Below, one piece after another: positions 1 through 7,445 of a stretch of 64,000 bases of DNA. The notes beneath the pieces are model-generated. The model worked only from the letters and a program-made list of their open reading frames with translations. It did not search any database and was not told the origin of the DNA. The stretch is from Streptomyces griseoruber. GTDB taxonomy: Bacteria > Actinomycetota > Actinomycetes > Streptomycetales > Streptomycetaceae. Numbering within the stretch: position 1 is the stretch's first letter; each line of letters opens with the position of its first letter. The translations under genes and the position numbers were made by a program. The DNA is taken from positions 62,001-126,000 of the forward strand of contig NZ_KQ948780.1 of NCBI RefSeq assembly GCF_001514205.1, in the 5' to 3' direction.

Positions 1-50
1 GTACGAGGGCATGACGTGCTCCGCCCGCCACACGCCTAGATTTGAGGTCA

Positions 51-96
51 AGCGGCGGGTGCAGCACTCGTCCCCCGAGGTCAGACACCCGCCGCT
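51..96. promoter_or_regulatory. Inverted repeat upstream of the 59-aa peptide gene
   Basis: A perfect 11-bp inverted repeat (51-61 and 86-96) lies 34 nt before the ATG at 130, with a smaller CTCG/CGAG pairing inside the loop. It could be the terminator of a gene lying left of the window or a leader hairpin of the peptide gene. The sequence does not decide between these. Confidence 0.45.
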
Positions 97-129
97 GCCA
101 GGACAACCAGGACGGTCAGGAGAGGGACC

Positions 130-309
130 ATGGCCCACACGGCACCGCGCACGCAGTTCCGCACCCGCGCTCGCCGCACGGGCCGCCGCCACCCCTTGGT
201 GGCGACACTGATGGCCCTTCCTCTGGCGGCTCTGCTCCTTCTCGTCTTCGACGGCTGGGAGACAGTGGCCACACAGGCGTCGTCCGTGGGTGTGATGCTG
301 GGGCGCTGA
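130..309 (+). CDS. Small single-pass membrane peptide, 59 aa
   Basis: Function unknown. The ATG at 130 follows a strong Shine-Dalgarno sequence (GGAGAGGG, 119-126). The peptide has a very basic first 20 residues, with several Arg pairs, then one hydrophobic helix (about residues 22-40, rich in Leu/Ala/Val) and a short polar tail ending in MLGR. The Arg-rich N terminus before the helix predicts an N-in orientation. A 15-bp hairpin terminator about 90 nt downstream makes it look like a monocistronic unit. It is too short for most gene callers, but the RBS, membrane pattern and terminator together support it. Confidence 0.6.
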   Translation: MAHTAPRTQFRTRARRTGRRHPLVATLMALPLAALLLLVFDGWETVATQASSVGVMLGR

Positions 310-397
310 GCGGCGACCCCAGGCCCGGAAGAGCGGTCCGGGCGGGGACATCCATCCATGAAACCCCGTGGGGACGGGGGTGCGGCGGACGGCAAAA

Positions 398-431
398 AAT
401 GCCGGCGCAGCTGGGGAGCTGCGCCGGCATT
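398..431 (+). terminator. Perfect 15-bp hairpin terminator
   Basis: AATGCCGGCGCAGCT pairs perfectly with its complement around a GGGG loop (413-416), and five A residues lie on the left flank. It ends the transcript of the 59-aa peptide gene. It also argues against an upstream start (358) for the next gene, because that reading would translate through the hairpin. Confidence 0.8.
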
Positions 432-519
432 GCTCTGCCCGGACTCCACCGGGGACACCACCGGACGCGACCCGCTGACTACGCTCACCACGAAGCCCCG
501 TACCGCTCCAGGGAGCCCC

Positions 520-1479
520 GTGACCGCCACCCCCGTGACCCCCACCCGCTTGCTCGCCGCTCTCACCACCCGGGCCAAGGTCACGGCACACCCGCGCTCC
601 CCCCACCGCTGCCCCTGCCCCTGCCCCGCAGGGACCCTCGCCGACCGTTCCGACGCCACCGTCGTACGCCACGCGGACACCGTCGTGAAGGCCCACGCCC
701 CCACCACCCTCCCCGCCGACCTCGCCCCGCGCCTGGCCACCGCCACCCGCCACCCGGACCTGCTCCTCCCGCCGCTCGCCCCGGCCCCCGTCGCCCTGCA
801 CGGCCGCCTCGTCACCTTCTGGCCCTACGGCACCCCCGTGGACCCGGACGACCCCGATGCCGCCCCCTGGGAAGCGGCCGCCACCCTCCTGGCCCGCCTC
901 CACCGCACGCCCGCCCCGCCCGGCCTCCCGCCGATGCGAGGCCCGGCCAAGGCCGCCCAGGCCGTGGCCCGTCTCCAGGAGACCGTCCCGCCCGCCGCCG
1001 GCGCCCCCGTCCTCCGCGCCTGGTCCGCCCTCCCCGCCTGGGCCCGCGGCGAAGCCCCCATGCCCGACACCACCACCCTCTGCCACGGCGACCTCCACCT
1101 CGGCCAACTCGTCCGCCACCCCGCCCCCGACGGCGCCTGGCGCCTGATCGACGTGGACGACCTCGGCGTGGGAGTCCCCGCCTGGGACCTCGCCCGCCCC
1201 GCCGCCTGGTACGCCTGCGGCCTGCTGCCGCCCGACGAGTGGACCCGCTTCCTGAACGCCTACCGCACGGCCCACGGCCCGGCGGTCCCCGGGGACGGCG
1301 ACCCCTGGCCCGCGCTCGACGTCCCCGCCCGCGCCCTCACCGTCCAGACCGCCGCCCGCGCGGTGACGAAGGCCGCCGCCGAGGACCGGCCGCTGGACGA
1401 GATCGAGCAGTCCCTCGTCGACGCGTGTGCCCGAATGGGTTCGGTACCTCCGCAGTTGCCGTCAAGCTCCGCGAAGTAG
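520..1479 (+). CDS. Aminoglycoside phosphotransferase (APH)-fold kinase
   Basis: About 319 aa. The APH-family catalytic loop is clear: CHGDLHLGQL has the HGD catalytic Asp, and the following LIDVDDLGVG has the metal-binding acidic motif of small-molecule kinases. The substrate is unknown; the family includes antibiotic, choline, homoserine and maltose kinases. The GTG at 520 was chosen because AGGGAG lies 5 nt upstream and because longer readings would cross the terminator at 398-431. The N-terminal lobe is short and Pro/Thr-rich, with a weak Lys-containing strand (VVRHADTVVKAH). No neighbour hints at a substrate, and there is no sign it is a resistance gene. Confidence 0.75.
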   Translation: MTATPVTPTRLLAALTTRAKVTAHPRSPHRCPCPCPAGTLADRSDATVVRHADTVVKAHAPTTLPADLAPRLATATRHPDLLLPPLAPAPVALHGRLVTFWPYGTPVDPDDPDAAPWEAAATLLARLHRTPAPPGLPPMRGPAKAAQAVARLQETVPPAAGAPVLRAWSALPAWARGEAPMPDTTTLCHGDLHLGQLVRHPAPDGAWRLIDVDDLGVGVPAWDLARPAAWYACGLLPPDEWTRFLNAYRTAHGPAVPGDGDPWPALDVPARALTVQTAARAVTKAAAEDRPLDEIEQSLVDACARMGSVPPQLPSSSAK

Positions 1480-1560
1480 GGTGCAACCGACCGCAGCCGG
1501 ACAGAGTCTGTCCTGGCGGTACGCGAAACAGGACCGACCGGCGAGGAGTTGAGCCGAATC

Positions 1561-1869
1561 ATGCAGTGCCCGAAGTGTCACGGACAGATGCAGACATACA
1601 ACCGCAATGGTGTCCAGATCGAACAGTGCGCCAACTGTCGGGGGATCTTCCTCGACTACGGCGAGCTGGAGGCGCTGACCCGTCTGGAGTCCCAGTGGAC
1701 CCAGCCGGCGCCCCCGCCGCCGGCCCCGCAGGCGTACCCGCCCGCGCCTCCCGCCCCGGCCTGGGGTGCCCCGCACGGCGGCCACGGCGGTCATGGCGGC
1801 CACGGTGGTGGGCACTACGGCGGCCACCACCGCCACAAGAGCTTCGGCCACATGCTGTTCTCCAGCTGA
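1561..1869 (+). CDS. TFIIB-type zinc-ribbon protein with His-rich tail
   Basis: 102 aa. Residues 3-6 (CPKC) and a second pair in EQCANCRG form a four-Cys zinc ribbon of the zf-TFIIB family. A Pro/Ala linker follows, then a tail of HGG repeats and HH pairs (about residues 72-96) that could bind metal. The ATG at 1561 was chosen over the in-frame TTG at 1549, since GAGGAG abuts the TTG and is better spaced for the ATG. Family members are mostly uncharacterised. Nucleic-acid or metal binding is inferred from the Cys and His content only. Confidence 0.75.
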   Translation: MQCPKCHGQMQTYNRNGVQIEQCANCRGIFLDYGELEALTRLESQWTQPAPPPPAPQAYPPAPPAPAWGAPHGGHGGHGGHGGGHYGGHHRHKSFGHMLFSS

Positions 1870-1897
1870 GCCGGACACCCGAGCCGCACGCACGACG

Positions 1898-1930
1898 AAG
1901 CCCCCGGCCGTACGAGACGGCCGGGGGCTT
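1898..1930. terminator. 14-bp hairpin terminator
   Basis: AAGCCCCCGGCCGT pairs perfectly with 1917-1930 around a 5-nt loop. It is symmetric in both directions and sits between the plus-strand zinc-ribbon gene and the 3' end of the minus-strand tRNA operon, so it probably ends both transcripts. Confidence 0.8.
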
Positions 1931-1939
1931 GTCGGTGTG

Positions 1940-2011
1940 TGGACGATACTGGGATTGAACCAGTGACCTCTTCCGTGTCAGGGAAGCGCTCTCCCGCTGA
2001 GCTAATCGTCC
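1940..2011 (-). tRNA. tRNA-Val(GAC), copy 1
   Basis: 72 nt including the discriminator A; CCA is not encoded. Acceptor GGACGAT/ATCGTCC. The anticodon stem is CTTCC/GGAAG with loop CTGACAC, giving anticodon GAC (Val, codon GUC). The T arm carries GGTTCAATCC. It is the last gene of the tRNA operon transcribed leftward from about 2450. Confidence 0.93.
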
Positions 2012-2054
2012 TCGGGACCGCGACCACTCCGGGGAGCGGATCACGAACACTGCG

Positions 2055-2126
2055 TGCGCGATACTGGGATTGAACCAGTGACCTCTTCCGTGTCAGGGAA
2101 GCGCTCTCCCGCTGAGCTAATCGCGC
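2055..2126 (-). tRNA. tRNA-Val(GAC), copy 2
   Basis: The body from the acceptor inward is identical to the copies at 1940 and 2161. The acceptor stem is GCGCGAT/ATCGCGC, so pairs 2-71 and 3-70 changed together and stayed paired. CCA is not encoded. Confidence 0.93.
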
Positions 2127-2160
2127 GGGACGGATCCCCGGCCTTCCGGCCAAGATCCAG

Positions 2161-2232
2161 TGGACGATACTGGGATTGAACCAGTGACCTCTTCCGTGTC
2201 AGGGAAGCGCTCTCCCGCTGAGCTAATCGTCC
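2161..2232 (-). tRNA. tRNA-Val(GAC), copy 3
   Basis: Identical to the copy at 1940-2011, including acceptor GGACGAT/ATCGTCC and anticodon GAC. It follows tRNA-Cys by one nucleotide in the minus-strand operon. Confidence 0.93.
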
Positions 2233-2233
2233 T

Positions 2234-2307
2234 TGGAGGTGGAGACGGGATTTGAACCCGTGTAGACGGCTTTGCAGGCCGTTGCCTCGCCTCTCGGCCA
2301 CTCCACC
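2234..2307 (-). tRNA. tRNA-Cys(GCA)
   Basis: Acceptor GGTGGAG/CTCCACC, discriminator U (expected for tRNA-Cys) and an encoded CCA. The anticodon stem ACGGC/GCCGT holds loop CTGCAAA, anticodon GCA. It is the only gene of this cluster whose CCA end is encoded in the DNA. Confidence 0.94.
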
Positions 2308-2344
2308 AGGAGTGTAGGGGACCGGGAGTCCCCACTTTCCTTCG

Positions 2345-2417
2345 AGCGGACGACGAGGCTCGAACTCGCGACCTCAACCTTGGCAAGGTTGCGCTCTACC
2401 AACTGAGCTACGTCCGC
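2345..2417 (-). tRNA. tRNA-Gly(GCC)
   Basis: 73 nt. Acceptor GCGGACG/CGTCCGC with discriminator U. The anticodon stem CAACC/GGTTG holds loop TTGCCAA, anticodon GCC. It is the first gene of the leftward operon Gly-Cys-Val-Val-Val and lies just downstream of the promoter at 2459-2487. Confidence 0.94.
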
Positions 2418-2458
2418 TTGTCGTTTCGTTCCGCTCTCGCGGCCCGGCGACGAGTTGA

Positions 2459-2487
2459 ACTCTAGCGGATTCCTGGGCCAGTACAAA
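2459..2487 (-). promoter_or_regulatory. Promoter of the Gly-Cys-Val-Val-Val tRNA operon
   Basis: On the minus strand, TTTGTA or TTGTAC (-35) and TAGAGT (-10, 2459-2464) are 16-17 bp apart. This would start transcription about 35 nt before tRNA-Gly. The rest of the 245-bp gap up to the pabB-like gene holds only imperfect copies of a CGGACCTG element. Confidence 0.55.
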
Positions 2488-2649
2488 AACGCGTTTGTGC
2501 AGCGTGCGCCCCTGCGGCCCCGCCCGGACCCGCACCGGACACGTCCCGGTCGGCTCGGGGTCGTACCCCGGACCTGCTCGGGGTTGTACTGCGGACCTGT
2601 TCAGGGCCCCGCCGGGGACATCCCCGAACCGCCCCGTCGGCACCCGACC

Positions 2650-2655
2650 TAGACT
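2650..2655 (+). promoter_or_regulatory. -10 element for a leaderless pabB-like transcript
   Basis: TAGACT is followed by 7 nt and then the GTG start at 2663. No Shine-Dalgarno sequence is present. No convincing -35 is visible 17-18 bp upstream. Confidence 0.5.
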
Positions 2656-2662
2656 CGACACC

Positions 2663-3715
2663 GTGCTCGACCTCTCTCCCCTCGCCCGCTTCGGCGGCCG
2701 TGTCGCCACCGGCCTCCTGGACGTCACCGACGACCCCGCCGCCCTCGACTCCACCGGTTTCTGGGCGGTCTGCGCGGACTTCGAGGGCCGTGTCGTCTGC
2801 GCCCGCTTCGCCGACGTACGGGACGAACCGGTGCCGGCGCCCGTGCCGGGGGAGTGGCACGGGCCCGCCGCGGGTGACTGGACGTCGTCGCTCGACCGCG
2901 CCGCGTACACCGCGGGGGTGCGCCGCATACGGGAGCACATCGCGGCCGGCGAGGTCTACCAGGCGAACCTCTGCCGTGTCCTCACGGCGCCCGTCGCGCC
3001 CGGCGCCGATGTCGACGCCCTGACCGCCCTGCTGGCCCGAGGCAACCCCGCACCCTTTGCAGGAACGATCCGCCTGCCCGGTCACGGCGTGGAGATCGCC
3101 ACCGCGTCCCCCGAACTCTTCCTCCGCCGCGACGGACGCGTCGTCGAGTCCGGCCCCATCAAGGGCACCGGCCGCACCGAGGCCGACCTCCTCGACAAGG
3201 ACTACGCCGAGAACGTGATGATCGTGGACCTCGTCCGCAACGACATCGGGCGCGTCTGTGCCACCGGCAGCGTGACCGTCCCCGACCTGTGCGCGGTCGA
3301 GAAGCACCCCGGACTGGTCCACCTCGTCTCCACGGTCCGCGGCGAACTGCGCGACGGCGCCGGCTGGCCCCGACTCCTCGACGCCGCCTTCCCGCCCGGC
3401 TCGGTCACCGGCGCCCCCAAGTCCAGCGCCCTGCGCATCATCGACGCGCTGGAGACGGCACCGCGCGGACCGTACTGCGGCGGCATCGGCTGGGTGGACG
3501 CCGACCGCGGCACCGCCGAGCTGGCCGTCGGCATCCGCACCTTCTGGATCGACCGCGCCGCCGACGGCACGGCCCTGCTGCGCTTCGGCACCGGCGCCGG
3601 GATCACCTGGGGCTCCGACCCCGAGGCGGAGTGGCGGGAGACCGAACTGAAGGCGGCGCGCCTGCTCGCGGTAGCGTCGGGCACGTACGAGGTGAGTGAA
3701 GGGACCCTGAGGTGA
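2663..3715 (+). CDS. pabB: Aminodeoxychorismate synthase component I (chorismate-binding)
   Basis: 350 aa, shorter than classical PabB (about 450 aa) because it has little N-terminal extension. The chorismate-binding core is complete: GEVYQANLC, ASPELFL, PIKGT (165-169), YAENVMIVDLVRND and GSVTGAPK. The Lys of PIKGT is the residue that separates aminodeoxychorismate synthases from anthranilate synthases, which have Ala there. It converts chorismate to 4-amino-4-deoxychorismate for folate or p-aminobenzoate. Its stop overlaps the start of a PabC-like lyase (GTGA), but no PabA glutaminase is nearby. Transcription is probably leaderless from 2663. Confidence 0.85.
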   Translation: MLDLSPLARFGGRVATGLLDVTDDPAALDSTGFWAVCADFEGRVVCARFADVRDEPVPAPVPGEWHGPAAGDWTSSLDRAAYTAGVRRIREHIAAGEVYQANLCRVLTAPVAPGADVDALTALLARGNPAPFAGTIRLPGHGVEIATASPELFLRRDGRVVESGPIKGTGRTEADLLDKDYAENVMIVDLVRNDIGRVCATGSVTVPDLCAVEKHPGLVHLVSTVRGELRDGAGWPRLLDAAFPPGSVTGAPKSSALRIIDALETAPRGPYCGGIGWVDADRGTAELAVGIRTFWIDRAADGTALLRFGTGAGITWGSDPEAEWRETELKAARLLAVASGTYEVSEGTLR

Positions 3716-4533
3716 AGATCTGGCTCGACGGCGCTCTGCAGGACAGCGCGTCCGCCCGCGTCTCCGTCTTCGACCACGGACTGACCGTGGGCGACGGCAT
3801 CTTCGAGACGGTGAAGGCGACGGACGGGCGGCCGTTCGCGCTGACCCGCCACCTCGACCGGCTGACCCGCTCCGCGCGCGGCCTCGGTCTGCCGGACCCC
3901 GACCACGACGAGGTCCGCGCGGCCTGCGCCGCGGTCCTGGATGCGAACCCGATGCCGCTCGGCCGGCTGCGCATCACCTACACCGGAGGCCACGGCCCCC
4001 TCGGCTCCGACCGCGGCGACCAGGGCCCCACCCTCGTCGTCGCCCTCGGCGGGACCACCCGCCGCCCCGACTCCACCGCCGTGATCACGGTCCCCTGGAC
4101 CCGCAACGAGCGCGGCGCGCTGACCGGCCTCAAGACGACCTCGTACGCCGAGAACGTCGTCGCCCTGGCCCGCGCCCACCAGGACGGCGCCTCGGAGGCC
4201 CTCTTCGCCAACACCGTCGGACAGCTCTGCGAGGGCACCGGCTCGAACGTCTTCGTCGTCCTGGACGGCGAGATCCACACCCCGCCGCTCGCCTCGGGCT
4301 GCCTCGCGGGCATCACCCGCCAGTTGACCGTGGAGTGGACCGGGGCCAAGGAGACCGACCTCCCGCTCGACGTGCTGGAGCGCGCCGACGAGGTCTTCCT
4401 CACCTCCACCCTCCGTGACGTCCAGGCCGTCCACCGTGTCGACATCCGCGAACTCACCGGCGCCCCGGGCCCGGTGACCGCCAAGGCGATGCGGATCTTC
4501 GACGAGCGCGCCGGCGACGACCTGGACCCGTAA
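3712..4533 (+). CDS. pabC: Aminodeoxychorismate lyase, class IV aminotransferase
   Basis: 273 aa. PLP fold-type IV enzyme, with the catalytic Lys at 141 in LKTTSYAEN and the conserved Glu (about 174) in CEGTGSNVF; the N terminus shows VFDHGLTVGDGIFETV. The family covers aminodeoxychorismate lyase, branched-chain aminotransferase and D-amino-acid transaminase. Translational coupling to the PabB-like gene (4-nt overlap) supports the lyase role, releasing p-aminobenzoate and pyruvate. No separate promoter or RBS is evident. Confidence 0.82.
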   Translation: MKIWLDGALQDSASARVSVFDHGLTVGDGIFETVKATDGRPFALTRHLDRLTRSARGLGLPDPDHDEVRAACAAVLDANPMPLGRLRITYTGGHGPLGSDRGDQGPTLVVALGGTTRRPDSTAVITVPWTRNERGALTGLKTTSYAENVVALARAHQDGASEALFANTVGQLCEGTGSNVFVVLDGEIHTPPLASGCLAGITRQLTVEWTGAKETDLPLDVLERADEVFLTSTLRDVQAVHRVDIRELTGAPGPVTAKAMRIFDERAGDDLDP

Positions 4534-4565
4534 GGTCCGGCCCCGGGCCGCTGCCGGAAAACGAG

Positions 4566-4595
4566 CTGACTCCGGTCCGCGCGCACGGGTAGAAA
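4566..4595 (+). promoter_or_regulatory. Promoter for a leaderless GNAT gene
   Basis: CTGACT (4566-4571) and TAGAAA (4590-4595) are separated by 18 bp. The ATG at 4603 begins 7 nt after the -10. There is no Shine-Dalgarno sequence. Confidence 0.6.
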
Positions 4596-4602
4596 CCCCC
4601 TG

Positions 4603-5427
4603 ATGACCACGACCCTGCGGCCGACCGAGCCGCTTCAGCGCGCTGCCGACGGAGCACTGTCCCGCCACTTCCGGGTGTGCGTGAACAGCCGCCCCGTCGG
4701 AGCGGTCCGGCTCTCCACCGATCCCCTCTTCGGGCTCGCCGTCGCCCACATCGACGACCTGCACATCGAGGAGCCGGACCGCGGCCGGGGGCGGGGCGCG
4801 GTGGCCGCGCTCGCCGCCGAGGAGGTGGCCCGGGGCTGGGGCTGCCGGCAGATCGAGATCAGGGTGCCGGGCGATTCCGGGCCCGCGCTGCGGCTCGCGA
4901 CGGCCCTCGGCTACGTCCACCGCAACCGCGGCATGGAGAAGCGGCTCGGCGCGGTGGCGCCCGAACTGCCGCAGGGCAGCCTGGCCAGGCCCATGACGGA
5001 GGCCGAGTACGGCCCGTGGGCCGAGCGCGGCACCGAGGAGTACGCGCGGGACTGGATCGACCGGGGGGTGCCCGCCGAACCCGCCCGGGCCAAGGCGCGG
5101 GGGGACTACGCGCGCTCGCTGCCCCAGGGCCTCGCGACGGAGAACGTCCGGATCAGCGTCCTGGAGCACGAGGGCGTCCCCGTCGGCGACCTCTGGCTGG
5201 CCTTCACCGGCGACAAGGCGTTCGTCTACAACGTCGAGGCCTACGAGGAGCATCGCGGCCGGGGCCACGGCCGCTCCCTGATGCTGCTGGCCGAGGCCCA
5301 GACGCTGGCCGCCGGCCGGCCGGTGCTCGGCCTCAACGTCTTCGCGGGCAACACACCGGCCGAGCGCCTCTACGAGTCGCTGGGGTACGTGACCGTCGGC
5401 TACTCGATGTACAAGAACCTGCTCTGA
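4603..5427 (+). CDS. Double-domain GNAT acetyltransferase
   Basis: 274 aa, with two GNAT units. The first (about 20-115) has HIDDLHIEEPDRGRGRGAVA as its acetyl-CoA loop; the second (about 130-274) has NVEAYEEHRGRGHGRSL and ends in the typical C-terminal NTPAERLYESLGY. The R/Q-x-x-G-x-G/A pyrophosphate-binding pattern is recognisable in both. Tandem GNAT proteins include mycothiol synthase, but the expected MshD sequence is not evident, so the substrate is unknown. The start is fixed by the promoter spacing, which suggests a leaderless mRNA. Confidence 0.8.
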   Translation: MTTTLRPTEPLQRAADGALSRHFRVCVNSRPVGAVRLSTDPLFGLAVAHIDDLHIEEPDRGRGRGAVAALAAEEVARGWGCRQIEIRVPGDSGPALRLATALGYVHRNRGMEKRLGAVAPELPQGSLARPMTEAEYGPWAERGTEEYARDWIDRGVPAEPARAKARGDYARSLPQGLATENVRISVLEHEGVPVGDLWLAFTGDKAFVYNVEAYEEHRGRGHGRSLMLLAEAQTLAAGRPVLGLNVFAGNTPAERLYESLGYVTVGYSMYKNLL

Positions 5428-5450
5428 GCCTGAGACGCCGGCTCTCTCAT

Positions 5451-5506
5451 GGCTTCGTGCGGTCGGCTTCGTGCGGTCGGCTTCGTGCGGTTGGCCTCAT
5501 GCGGTC
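5451..5506. repeat. 14-bp tandem repeat, four copies
   Basis: The unit GGCTTCGTGCGGTC occurs at 5451-5464 and 5465-5478, with a one-base variant at 5479-5492 and a two-base variant at 5493-5506. The last copy contains the stop codon of the minus-strand DsbA-like gene (TCA, 5497-5499). The array fills the gap between two convergent genes. Confidence 0.95.
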
Positions 5507-6069
5507 CCGGCCAGCAGCCGGTCCGCGATCTCCTCGATGCGCTCGCGGAGCCCCTCCTGGCTCTTGCCGCCGTCGAGGCGCTCGCCGCCGATGACATAGG
5601 TCGGGGTGCCGGTGACACCGATCGCCTTGCCCTCGGCCTGGTCGGCGTCCACGATCAGGATGTGCCGGCCGTCGATCAGCGCGGTGTCGAACTCCTCGGC
5701 GTCCAGCCCGAGTTCACCGGCGATCTCGACCAGGAAGGGTTCTCCCGCACGGTCCAGCTCCTCGACCCGGCCCAGCACCGCCTCGACGTACGCCCAGCCC
5801 TTGCCCTGTTCCAGGGCCTCCTCGGCGGCCTGGGCACCGGCGAAGGCGTGCTTGTGCTTCTCCAGCGGGAAGTGCCGAAGACGCAGCTCCAACCGGTCGC
5901 CGTACCGCTCACGCAGGGCGCGCAGATCGCCGAGGGCACTGCGGCAGTCCGGGCACTGCAACTCGCACCAGACGTCCAGGACGACGGCGGGAGGGACGGA
6001 TGCCGGGTCGGACACGGAGGCGGATCCGGACGTGGATCCGGGTACGGAGACCGGGGAGGAGTCGCTCAT
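5497..6069 (-). CDS. DsbA-family thioredoxin-fold protein (CPDC)
   Basis: 190 aa. After a Ser/Pro/Val-rich N terminus (about 27 residues) the thioredoxin strand VVLDVWCELQ leads into the active-site motif CPDC. An inserted helical domain follows, then the cis-Pro loop TGTPTYVIGG, as in DsbA and FrnE proteins. No signal peptide or anchor is visible, so a cytoplasmic dithiol-disulfide or isomerase role is inferred. The ATG at 6069 has GGGAGA upstream; longer in-frame readings lack support. Its stop lies inside the 14-bp repeat array. Confidence 0.8.
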   Translation of the reverse strand: MSDSSPVSVPGSTSGSASVSDPASVPPAVVLDVWCELQCPDCRSALGDLRALRERYGDRLELRLRHFPLEKHKHAFAGAQAAEEALEQGKGWAYVEAVLGRVEELDRAGEPFLVEIAGELGLDAEEFDTALIDGRHILIVDADQAEGKAIGVTGTPTYVIGGERLDGGKSQEGLRERIEEIADRLLAGTA

Positions 6070-6290
6070 GACGCCAGTCTCCCAGCCCGCACCCGCCCAC
6101 CCCAATCCGGACCTCCGTGGCACCGACCAGGTCCTACGGAGGAGCCGACCCGGAGATGTCCCTGATGTCCAGCTCGGAGCATGGCCCGGGAGGGGGCCGA
6201 AGGTGCAGGATGGAAGGGACGAAGCGCCCGCCTGCGCGAGGCGTCGAGTCGTGGTGTCCCTGCCCGAGTGAGCCTCGCCTGGAGGACCGG

Positions 6291-6728
6291 ATGATTGCCG
6301 AGACCGTCTGTTCCGCCGTCGCCGTGGCCGGGCTGGGCATCGCGGCGGTCACGGCCTACCGCAGGCGTTTCCTGGCGGCCGCCCGCATGGCCGCCTACGC
6401 GCTCGTGCCGCTCGGGCTCGTGATGACCGGTGTCGTCGAGTGGCTCGCCGACACCGCCTTCAGCCCGACCGCCTGGGCCGGCTTCGCGGTGCTCGGCTGC
6501 GCCTGGGCCCTGTTCGCGACCACCCGCGCGGTGGAGCGCCGCCGGGGCGGCGGCCGCGGCACCCGAAAGGAACGCAAGGCGGCGGCCCGCTCCGCCCGGC
6601 CCGACGCCGTGGCCCCCGCAGCCTCGGCCCCCTCCCTGGGCCCGGCATCACCCCGCCCGGCGTCCCGCCCCGCCGCCACCGACGACTTCAGCGACATCGA
6701 GGCGATTCTGAAGAAGCACGGCATATGA
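6291..6728 (+). CDS. Two-helix membrane protein, conserved in Streptomyces
   Basis: 145 aa. GGAGG lies 5 nt before the ATG at 6291. Two hydrophobic helices (about 5-20 and 30-50, the second followed by a WAGFAVLGCAWALF stretch) precede a basic Arg/Lys cluster and a Pro/Ala linker. The C terminus is an amphipathic motif, DFSDIEAILKKHGI. Similar proteins in Streptomyces genomes are sometimes labelled cellulose synthase, but nothing here resembles a glycosyltransferase. Function is unknown; the terminal acidic/hydrophobic motif may be a docking peptide. Confidence 0.7.
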   Translation: MIAETVCSAVAVAGLGIAAVTAYRRRFLAAARMAAYALVPLGLVMTGVVEWLADTAFSPTAWAGFAVLGCAWALFATTRAVERRRGGGRGTRKERKAAARSARPDAVAPAASAPSLGPASPRPASRPAATDDFSDIEAILKKHGI

Positions 6729-6891
6729 AGCCCGGGTGCGTCTGAGACCGGTCGAAACGACACAGTCGGCCCATGGGCGCACGGAAACGATCACGGCCTG
6801 AAACCGACATCACGGAATACGGCGAACACCCGCTCAATCCGGGCGCGTTGATCGCGTAGGACGCCTGGCCTGCGTCATCATCACCCCCGAG

Positions 6892-7044
6892 ATGCTGGAC
6901 ACCGAACAAGGCGACCCCGCGCCGCCTCAGGACGAGCCGCGCGGGTGCCTCTTCGCCCTTTCCCAGCCACCGCTGATGATCTTCCTAGCGGTGATCGGGT
7001 GTCTTCTGCTCATTGCGTCGCTGCACGATCTGCTGCTGCTCTGA
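6892..7044 (+). CDS. Small C-tail-anchored membrane peptide, 50 aa
   Basis: The ATG at 6892 opens 50 codons: an acidic/Pro-rich N terminus with DEPRG, then a single hydrophobic helix to the C terminus (LMIFLAVIGCLLLIASLHDLLLL region, residues 26-50). No Shine-Dalgarno sequence is present, so the start is uncertain. The long unbroken hydrophobic end and clean stop suggest a real small membrane protein. Function unknown. Confidence 0.55.
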   Translation: MLDTEQGDPAPPQDEPRGCLFALSQPPLMIFLAVIGCLLLIASLHDLLLL

Positions 7045-7445
7045 GCCGTACCCGCGGTACCCGGCGCCACCCGCCGGGACCGCGTCGGCACCGAAAGCTC
7101 CTGAGCCCAGGCCCTCCCCGACACCCACAGAACCACACCCGCTCCGCACCGCCCGCCCCGCACCTGCCGCCGGGCCGGACATGCCGCACCTGCCCGCAGG
7201 GCCGGCCAAGCCGCGCCTGCCTTCGTCGGCCGGCCGAGCCGCACCCGTTTCCGGGCCGACCGGACCGAGTCGGCCGCCCGTCGGCCGGACCGCACCCGGT
7301 GGAACCTCGGTCCCTCGCCCGGGCGAGAGTCTTCAACCTGTGCCTTGGGCGTCACCCCGGGGCAGTCCTTGGCCCTGCTCTCGGCCGCGCCCGCGGCCGG
7401 CGGTCTCGGGTTTCCGTCCCCGCCCCCGGTTCCCGCCCGGCGACC
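7045..7445. other. Gene-free 400-bp gap
   Basis: A Pro/Arg/Ala-type low-complexity GC-rich stretch containing repeated GCCGG and GCACC words. Open frames exist on both strands but none has an RBS, a domain or a believable composition. I see no RNA gene here and no clear terminator. Confidence 0.5.

Noticed and set aside
358..519. Longer N terminus of the APH-fold kinase from ATG 358
   Set aside because: It would translate through a perfect 15-bp terminator hairpin; GTG 520 has an RBS.
1930..1950. TTGTCGGTG near the tRNA cluster as a PafBC promoter
   Set aside because: The base at the required 8-nt spacing starts ATACTG, not TANNNT, and the site lies in a terminator/tRNA 3' end.
6773..6859. 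28-codon ORF (MGARKRS...)
   Set aside because: No RBS, no hydrophobic or structural feature and no support beyond an open frame.
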